A DNA stretch of 8,337 nucleotides from an uncultured Bacteroidales bacterium (lineage in GTDB: Bacteria; Bacteroidota; Bacteroidia; Bacteroidales; UBA932), in the NCBI GenBank assembly GCA_905236955.1, contig CAJOQW010000023.1, forward strand, positions 1 to 8,337. Direction: 5' to 3'. A program made the position numbers and the translations under genes. Of this stretch, positions 1-5,149 are shown in pieces. Every line of letters begins with the position of its first letter. Positions within the stretch are counted from its first letter, which is position 1. The notes under the pieces were generated by a model. It saw nothing but the letters and a program-made list of their open reading frames with translations, was not told where the DNA came from and searched no databases.

Positions 1-750
1 ATGGAAAAGACAAGGATATGCGCTTTTGGAGACTCTGTGATGAAAGGAGTCGTCCTGGAATCGGTCTCCCCGTTGAAATATTACCTTCCCGAAAAGACAT
101 TTACCGATATATGTGCGGATGATCTCGGATTGAAGATTGACAATTTTGCCCGTTTCGGCAGTACGCTCGCTTCCATCATGAAGATTATTGGGCGGCACCT
201 TCCCCAGGTGGCGCTTTCAAGGTTTACCCTTCTCGGGACGGGGGGAAACGACTGCGATTTCGACTGGAAGGCAATCGCTTCGGACCCCTCCGGCACCCAT
301 GATCCCTTCACTCCGCTGACGGAATTCACGATCGCTTACGGGAGGCTCGTGGAGAAGGTGCGCGCCCTCGGTTCCCTCCCTGTGGTCTTGTCGCTCACAC
401 CGGTGGTTCCGGACAAGTATTTCGCCCATATAACACGCGATATGGCTCCCGAAGGCCGGCGCAACGTGCTCGACTGGTTGGGCGGAAACCCTTCCTTCAT
501 CTCACAGTGGCATGAAATGTACAATCTCCACGTCCTGGGCCTGGCTGCAGGAAGGGACGTGGAGGTCATCGATATAACTTCGGCCTTTTACGCAAGGCCG
601 GGCTATGAAAAACTCATATGTGAAGACGGAGCCCATCCCAACGCCGCTGGCCAGGCATTGATGGCACGGGCGTTGGGAGAGGGACTCCGCAAAATTGCAG
701 GCAAGAGGGGCTTAGAGAGCCTTGGAGGGATCCAACTTGCTTTCTGCTAG
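1..750 (+). CDS. SGNH/GDSL-type hydrolase
   Basis: A 249-residue serine hydrolase of the SGNH fold, a family of esterases, lipases, thioesterases and carbohydrate deacetylases. Block I is GDS at residues 10-12, with Ser12 as the likely nucleophile. Block II is the Gly in FARFGST (Gly53), block III is GGND at 81-84 (Asn83 for the oxyanion hole), and block V is DGAHPN with Asp209 and His212 completing the triad. No signal peptide or membrane segment is visible, so it is probably cytoplasmic. The ATG is the first base of the window, so upstream control and any earlier start cannot be seen, but the GDS box this close to the N-terminus is normal for the family. The last 12 codons plus the stop lie antisense to the end of the trpB-like gene. 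The substrate cannot be predicted; the fold assignment is secure. Confidence 0.88.
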   Translation: MEKTRICAFGDSVMKGVVLESVSPLKYYLPEKTFTDICADDLGLKIDNFARFGSTLASIMKIIGRHLPQVALSRFTLLGTGGNDCDFDWKAIASDPSGTHDPFTPLTEFTIAYGRLVEKVRALGSLPVVLSLTPVVPDKYFAHITRDMAPEGRRNVLDWLGGNPSFISQWHEMYNLHVLGLAAGRDVEVIDITSAFYARPGYEKLICEDGAHPNAAGQALMARALGEGLRKIAGKRGLESLGGIQLAFC

Positions 751-2085
751 GTTCCTGGCAACTGTCGCCTCATCCACTTCGAAGTTGGTGAGGTCGCCTG
801 CAAGATACTGGTCATACGCGGTCATGTCCACGAGTCCATGTCCGGAAAGGTTGAAAAGTATGGTCTTCTGCTCTCCGCATTCCTTGCATTTGAGCGCCTC
901 CTCTATGGTGGCGGCTATGGCATGGCAGCTTTCCGGTGCGGGAATGATGCCTTCCGAACGGGCGAAGAGCAGGCCGGCCTTGAACGAGTCGAGCTGTTCG
1001 ATATCTACGGCTTCCATCAACTTGTCCTTCATCAGCTGCGAGACGATGGCTCCGGCTCCATGGTAGCGGAGACCGCCCGCATGGATATTGGCCGGACGGA
1101 ATGAGTGTCCCAGGGTGTACATTGGCAGAAGCGGAGTGTATCCGGCTTCATCCCCGAAGTCATAGAGGTAAACGCCCTTGGTGAGCTTGGGACACGATGC
1201 CGGTTCGGCGGCAATGAAACGTGTCTTCTTGCCATCCAGGATGTTATGACGCAGGAAAGGCATCGCGATACCGCAGAAATTGCTGCCGCCGCCGAAACAA
1301 CCGATTACGATGTCGGGATACTCGTCAGCCATTTCCATCTGTTTCTCAGCCTCCAGGCCTATGATACTCTGGTGGATGCATACATGGTTAAGGACGGATC
1401 CGAGCACATATTTGCAGTCGGGGGTCATCCTGGCCAGTTCGACCGCCTCGGAAATGGCCGTGCCCAACGAGCCTTGATGGTTTGGTGAAGCGGTTATGAT
1501 ATCTTTTCCCGCCCTGGTGCTCATCGATGGCGAAGCGGTGACGTTCGCGCCGAAAGTCTGCATGATGCTGCGCCTGTAGGGCTTCTGCTCATAAGATATC
1601 TTAACCATATAGACCGCGGCCTCGAGGCCGAAGGCCTTGGCGGCATAGGAAAGGGCGGCACCCCACTGTCCGGCTCCGGTCTCGGTGGTGATGTTGGTGG
1701 TCCCTTCCTCCTTGGCATAATAGGCCTGGGCGAGGGCGGAGTTGAGTTTGTGGGATCCCACAGGGCTCACGCTCTCATTCTTGAAAAAGATATGGGCAGG
1801 GGTGTCCAGGGCTTTTTCAAGACCGTAGGCACGGACGAGGGGGGTGCTCCTGTAATAGACATACTTCTCGAGCACCGGCTCGGGTATGGGGATGAAGCGG
1901 TCTGTCTGGTTGAGTTCCTGCCGCGCGCATTCTTCGCAGAAGATGGGATACATGTCCTCCGCCTTGAGCGGTTGGCCCGTTCCGGGATTGAGGGGAGGGA
2001 GAGGCTTGTTGACCATGTCCGCCTGGATGTTGTACCATGCCGTTGGGATTTCGCTCTCGGGGAGCAGATACTTTTTCTGTTTCAT
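712..2085 (-). CDS. trpB: Tryptophan synthase beta-like protein, TrpB2 type
   Basis: A 457-residue PLP enzyme. Tryptophan synthase beta condenses L-serine with indole to give L-tryptophan. The PLP-binding lysine is Lys113 in GSHKLNSA. The catalytic Glu is Glu135 in ETGAGQWG, and the glycine-rich phosphate loop is GGGSN at 265-269. The SGHG motif lies at 414-417. The length (about 400 for classical TrpB1), the long N-terminal extension (residues 1-75) and the sequence style (YYRSTPL, HIFFKNE) point to the TrpB2 paralog, which is usually independent of TrpA. No trpA or other trp gene is visible nearby. The ATG at 2085 lies 33 nt after the end of the attenuator terminator and has no clear Shine-Dalgarno sequence. 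Transcription is probably governed by the Trp leader upstream. The family is sure; that the physiological reaction is tryptophan from indole is inferred from that leader. Confidence 0.94.
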   Translation of the reverse strand: MKQKKYLLPESEIPTAWYNIQADMVNKPLPPLNPGTGQPLKAEDMYPIFCEECARQELNQTDRFIPIPEPVLEKYVYYRSTPLVRAYGLEKALDTPAHIFFKNESVSPVGSHKLNSALAQAYYAKEEGTTNITTETGAGQWGAALSYAAKAFGLEAAVYMVKISYEQKPYRRSIMQTFGANVTASPSMSTRAGKDIITASPNHQGSLGTAISEAVELARMTPDCKYVLGSVLNHVCIHQSIIGLEAEKQMEMADEYPDIVIGCFGGGSNFCGIAMPFLRHNILDGKKTRFIAAEPASCPKLTKGVYLYDFGDEAGYTPLLPMYTLGHSFRPANIHAGGLRYHGAGAIVSQLMKDKLMEAVDIEQLDSFKAGLLFARSEGIIPAPESCHAIAATIEEALKCKECGEQKTILFNLSGHGLVDMTAYDQYLAGDLTNFEVDEATVARNLAESKLDPSKAL

Positions 2086-2118
2086 TTTTCGAAAATATTA
2101 TAGGATTGTGATTGCCAT

Positions 2119-2154
2119 AAAACCAAAAACGCCCGTCCGTACATTCGGACAGGC
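2119..2154 (-). terminator. Intrinsic terminator of the Trp attenuator
   Basis: On the minus strand the arm GCCTGTCCG (2154-2146) pairs with CGGACGGGC (2139-2131) around a 6-nt loop. This gives nine base pairs with one G-U, extendable by a further G-U and an A-U pair at the base. The T-rich run GTTTTTGGTTTT (2130-2119) follows directly. It sits 33 nt before the trpB start, where a transcription attenuator terminator is expected. The 5' arm can instead pair with an upstream segment (2238-2228), so the hairpin is conditional. Confidence 0.88.
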
Positions 2155-2210
2155 ATCTATGCTCGTTCGCCTTTCGGTACAAGAATACCTTAAGGGCCTA
2201 GATTTCACTA

Positions 2211-2280
2211 TACATCATATCCATAAAGCCTGACCGAAGATTAAGCCAGACGCCACCATCGAGGTGAAGAATATGATGTA
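2211..2280 (-). repeat. 10-bp perfect inverted repeat bracketing the Trp codons
   Basis: TACATCATAT (minus strand, 2280-2271, leader codons 4-7) has its exact complement ATATGATGTA at 2220-2211. The 50-nt interval between the arms holds the Trp codons, the leader stop and the segment 1:segment 2 stem. As RNA it could close a larger stem around the protector hairpin when no ribosome is on the leader. The repeat is seen directly; its role is inferred. Confidence 0.6.
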
Positions 2281-2291
2281 CCTTTTTTCAT
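2241..2291 (-). CDS. Trp leader peptide (tandem Trp codons)
   Basis: A 16-codon open frame, MKKGTSYSSPRWWRLA, then TAA. Trp12 and Trp13 are adjacent TGG codons (2258-2253). The frame begins 8 nt after a good -7 box and lies in the gap before a tryptophan synthase-like gene, followed by a terminator and an alternative antiterminator. Its job is to report tryptophanyl-tRNA supply through ribosome stalling, not to make a functional peptide. The start has an A-rich stretch (AAAGAAG) before it rather than a true Shine-Dalgarno sequence. The frame is too short for length alone to count as evidence; the support comes from the Trp-Trp pair, its spacing to the protector stem and the downstream gene. 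Confidence 0.86.
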   Translation of the reverse strand: MKKGTSYSSPRWWRLA

Positions 2292-2299
2292 CTTCTTTG

Positions 2300-2329
2300 C
2301 AAATTTAAGCAAATATTTTAATAATGCAA
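2300..2329 (-). promoter_or_regulatory. Bacteroidales-type promoter of the Trp leader
   Basis: A perfect TAnnTTTG -7 box, TAAATTTG (2307-2300), lies 19 bp downstream of TTG (2329-2327), a -33-like element. This matches the arrangement known for the primary sigma factor of Bacteroidota. The -7 box ends only 8 nt before the leader ATG, so the transcript should have a very short 5' end. It starts 17 bp after the stop of the nuclease gene, giving trpB its own promoter. Confidence 0.66.
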
Positions 2330-2345
2330 TTATTTCTGCATTTTT

Positions 2346-3296
2346 TTATAGACCCCAGTCGGAAGGGTTGCAGATACCCTCAGGAGCTTGCGGGACATTT
2401 ACGAAGAAATCCAAGCCGGTAAGCTTCTCCAAATCGGATATGCTCATCATCTCTTTGTACGTAACTTCCTGGTATTCAAGCTCGCCCGTGTTTGCCCGGG
2501 CAAATGCGGCACATTTGAGTTCGGATGCGTTGCAGTCCTTCAGGGCCTTGCCGCTGCGTCCGCTTTTGGTGCGTAGTACTGCATAATAAAACATCGTGGG
2601 CCTGTCGACGTCGGACCTGCCGCCGAAAGATGGAAGCGTATATGGCTTTACAGTGTGGCCATAGGCATCCGTAAACTCCTCGTAATATGCGCCGATGACC
2701 TCATATAAGGTGTCTGCGCACTGCTGGCGGTCGATGAAATCTTCAAGGATGTTCCAGCCGGCATTTTCCCCGTCGTTGAAGCCTTCCATGATCTGCGGGG
2801 CGATGTTGGAGTAATAGAATACCTGGACGTTGGCGTCGGAGATGCAGAGCCTGTCCGCACTTGTCAGCAGATGGCCCCGGTTGCACTCGCTTCCCGCCCT
2901 GTTGGAGCGGTATTGTATGTCCCGGGGAAGGAGGGGGTCCGGGCCGAAGACATTGGAACGCCTGGTGCCTGCACGGGTGTACACCCTGTGCCGCGGGGCG
3001 GCGACCCACAGCGGTGCATGGTGGGCGGCACTGAAGCAGGCCGTATAGTTACGGTATTCCCTGCCTGCCATGGTGAAACTGTGCGAGACGTAGTATAGAC
3101 TTGGATCCTTGGCGTTAACCTTGTAGCCGCCTTTGATGGTCCTCTCCTGCATCGCCGGCACCTCATACCAGCCCGGTCCGTTATGCAGTGTTGCAGGAGT
3201 CAGGGAGGCGGTCGGAAGGATCTCCTGGTTCACGGGACGGAGATTGCAGGCGCCCAAGGCCATGGCGGCCAGGATTATCAGCACGGTCTTTTTCAT
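2346..3296 (-). CDS. DNA/RNA non-specific endonuclease family lipoprotein
   Basis: A 316-residue predicted lipoprotein. Residues 1-16 form a type II signal peptide ending in the lipobox LGAC, with Cys17 as the lipidated residue, so the protein should be exported and membrane-anchored. The rest matches the beta-beta-alpha-metal NUC endonuclease family. The RGH motif is at 140-142, with His142 as the likely general base. SNIAPQ at 163-168 (Asn164 as the expected Mg-binding residue) and FN...W..LE at 173-185 follow. The residue before RGH is Asn139 where DRGH is typical. Seven further cysteines follow Cys17. The start is the ATG overlapping the exporter stop as ATGA (4-bp overlap); the same frame stays open to 3695, but that stretch is antisense-free shadow of the exporter and would lose the signal peptide. 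Substrate and activity are family inference. Confidence 0.88.
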   Translation of the reverse strand: MKKTVLIILAAMALGACNLRPVNQEILPTASLTPATLHNGPGWYEVPAMQERTIKGGYKVNAKDPSLYYVSHSFTMAGREYRNYTACFSAAHHAPLWVAAPRHRVYTRAGTRRSNVFGPDPLLPRDIQYRSNRAGSECNRGHLLTSADRLCISDANVQVFYYSNIAPQIMEGFNDGENAGWNILEDFIDRQQCADTLYEVIGAYYEEFTDAYGHTVKPYTLPSFGGRSDVDRPTMFYYAVLRTKSGRSGKALKDCNASELKCAAFARANTGELEYQEVTYKEMMSISDLEKLTGLDFFVNVPQAPEGICNPSDWGL

Positions 3297-5149
3297 GCTA
3301 TCTGGTTTCCGGTGTATAGTTCGTAGTACTTGCCCTTCAATGCGAGAAGCTCCGCATGTTTGCCTCTCTCTATTATGCGGCCGCGGTCGAGCACCATTAT
3401 ATAGTCGGCGTTCTGCACGGTGGACAGGCGGTGGGCGATAACAAAGGTGGTGCGGCCCTTCATGAGGGAATCCATCCCTTTCTGTATCAGTTTTTCGGTA
3501 CGGGTGTCTATCGAGGATGTGGCTTCGTCCAGGATGAGCACGGGCGGATTGGCGACCGCGGCCCTGGCTATGCAGAGCAGCTGCCTCTCGCCCTGAGAGA
3601 GGTTGCCTCCGTCGGACGAGAGCATGGTCATATAACCATCGGGCATGCGGCGGATGAAGGCGTCGGCGCATGCCAGACGTGCAGCGGCGCGGCATTCTTC
3701 GTCGGTGGCGTCGAGCCGGCCGTAACGGATATTATCCATGATGGTGCCGCTGAACAATTTGCTCTCCTGGAGCACAGTGCCGAGGGACCGGCGTAGGGAA
3801 GGGAGGGAAATGTCGGCTATCGAGATGCCGTCATAGTGGATGGTGCCGTCCTGGATCTCGTAGAAGCGGTTGATAAGGTTTGTGATGGTGGTCTTGCCGG
3901 CACCGGTCCCGCCGACGAAAGCGATCTTCTGGCCGGGATATGCGGTGAGGGTGATGTCGTACAGCACCTGTTTGTCCGGGACGTAGCCGAAATCCACATC
4001 CTTGAGGGCGACGAGCCCTTCAAGGGGGGTGCGGGTCCCGTCCGGGAATCTCCACTGCCATCCCGAGGCGGCATTCCCTTCAAGGGTGACCTTGCCTTCA
4101 TCGGCCTGGGGCTTCTCATCGAGAAGGGCATACACCCGGTCGCTTCCGGCAGAAGCCATGGCGAGGGAGTTTATCTCATTGGATATCTGTGAGATAGGCC
4201 TGTTGAAATTTCGCTGTAGCGTAAGAAATGCGACTATGGTTCCCAAGGTGAGGGGAACGAACCCCTTTACTGCGAGGATGGCGCCGACAGCGGCCAGCAG
4301 GACATATCCGAAATGGCCGAGGTTCGCATTGACCGGGCCGATGATGTTTCCTACACTGTTGGCGTTGTAAACGCTGCGGCGCATATTCTCGTTTATCACC
4401 GCGAACTGCTCCATCGCCACCTCTTCATGATTGTAAACCTTGACGACTTTCTGGCCGGAGACCATTTCCTCTATGAAACCGTTGATTATACCAAGGTTCT
4501 TCTGCCTTTCGGTGAAATATTTCTTGCTGATTCCGCCCAATTTCCTTGTTATGAAGAACATAAGCGCGGCGAGCGCGATGGAGATGACGCTCAGGACGGG
4601 GCTCATGACTATCATAGAAGCGAGGGTGGCCACTATGGTGACGAGCGAACGAAGGATCCCTGGCGCGCTTTGGGACACGACCTGCCTGAGGGTATCGACG
4701 TCATTGGTATAGACGCTCATGACTTCGCCGTGAGTGTGGGCGTCGAACCATCGGAGGGGAAGTTTCTGCATATGGGCGAAGATTTCCTCGCGGAGTTTCC
4801 TGAGGGTTCCGTTGCCCATGTACACCGTAAGCAGGTTGCAGGTGAAGGAAGCGATGACGCCCGTCAGCAGGATTGCCCCAAGACGGAGCATGGCCGCCGC
4901 AAGGGGACCGAAGTCGGTGGACCCGCTTTCGGTCATCGGAACGATGTAATCGTCAATGAGCGTTTTTGTGAAAAGGTTCGACGTGAGGGTGGTGAGAGAT
5001 GTCACCGCAATGCATAAAGCGATGAAAGGCAGGCTTATCTTATAATTCTTGAAGACGAAGCCGAAAAGCCTCCAGACGGTCTTCGATATCTTGCCGTCGC
5101 CGTAGCCCCTTTCGTGGGGACCTCCGAATTGTCCGAATCCCCTAGGCAT
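3293..5149 (-). CDS. ABC exporter half-transporter, catalytic-site subunit
   Basis: A 618-residue half-transporter with an N-terminal membrane domain (about six helices within residues 38-315) and a C-terminal ATPase. Walker A is GGTGAGKT at 413-420, the Q-loop Gln is Gln461 and Walker B ends LILDE with catalytic Glu542. The D-loop is SSID and the switch His is His573. The signature is degenerate, LSQGE (517-521) instead of LSGGQ. With the upstream subunit this fits a heterodimeric multidrug-type exporter like TM287/288 or BmrC/BmrD: this chain provides the intact Walker B and switch residues, the other the intact signature. Residues 1-20 are Gly-rich, as often seen in this subunit, and a stretch at about 350-382 lies between the domains. 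I chose the ATG at 5149, which overlaps the previous stop by 8 bp; a start at 5215 would overlap by 74 bp and add an unconserved-looking extension. Cargo is unknown. Confidence 0.93.
   Translation of the reverse strand: MPRGFGQFGGPHERGYGDGKISKTVWRLFGFVFKNYKISLPFIALCIAVTSLTTLTSNLFTKTLIDDYIVPMTESGSTDFGPLAAAMLRLGAILLTGVIASFTCNLLTVYMGNGTLRKLREEIFAHMQKLPLRWFDAHTHGEVMSVYTNDVDTLRQVVSQSAPGILRSLVTIVATLASMIVMSPVLSVISIALAALMFFITRKLGGISKKYFTERQKNLGIINGFIEEMVSGQKVVKVYNHEEVAMEQFAVINENMRRSVYNANSVGNIIGPVNANLGHFGYVLLAAVGAILAVKGFVPLTLGTIVAFLTLQRNFNRPISQISNEINSLAMASAGSDRVYALLDEKPQADEGKVTLEGNAASGWQWRFPDGTRTPLEGLVALKDVDFGYVPDKQVLYDITLTAYPGQKIAFVGGTGAGKTTITNLINRFYEIQDGTIHYDGISIADISLPSLRRSLGTVLQESKLFSGTIMDNIRYGRLDATDEECRAAARLACADAFIRRMPDGYMTMLSSDGGNLSQGERQLLCIARAAVANPPVLILDEATSSIDTRTEKLIQKGMDSLMKGRTTFVIAHRLSTVQNADYIMVLDRGRIIERGKHAELLALKGKYYELYTGNQIA

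Larger units (their letters stand above)
2119..2291 (-). promoter_or_regulatory. Tryptophan-responsive attenuator of trpB
   Basis: This is a leader RNA with the four parts of ribosome-mediated attenuation. Segment 1, GTCTGGC (2251-2245), covers leader codons 14-16 just after the tandem Trp codons. Segment 2, GTCAGGC (2234-2228), pairs with it over 7 bp (two G-U) around a 10-nt loop. Segment 2 extended, TTCGGTCAGGC (2238-2228), also pairs with segment 3, GCCTGTCCGAA (2154-2144), over 11 positions with a single T-T mismatch. Segment 3 with segment 4 forms the terminator. Expected logic: when charged tRNA-Trp is scarce the ribosome stalls at codons 12-13 and covers segment 1, so 2:3 forms and trpB is transcribed. 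When Trp is plentiful 2:3 does not form and 3:4 terminates. Pairings were found by eye; no energies were computed. Confidence 0.84.

Noticed and set aside
2090..2097. TATTTTCG, a -7-box look-alike between the attenuator terminator and trpB
   Set aside because: It ends only 4 nt before the trpB ATG, too close for a start site upstream of the codon, and no -33 partner was identified. A promoter here would also bypass the attenuator.
2323..2347. Terminator-like AATGCA...TGCATT stem followed by a plus-strand T run
   Set aside because: The stem is only 6 AT-rich pairs and no plus-strand gene leads into it; on the minus strand there is no T run after it, so it does not serve the nuclease operon.
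3297..3695. In-frame upstream extension of the nuclease gene
   Set aside because: It is an alternative frame of the exporter ATPase domain; using it would bury the lipoprotein signal peptide. The ATGA overlap start explains the gene better.
4313..5017. Open frame of 234 codons on the plus strand within the second exporter gene
   Set aside because: It lies wholly antisense to a clear ABC transporter membrane domain and has no domain or promoter of its own.
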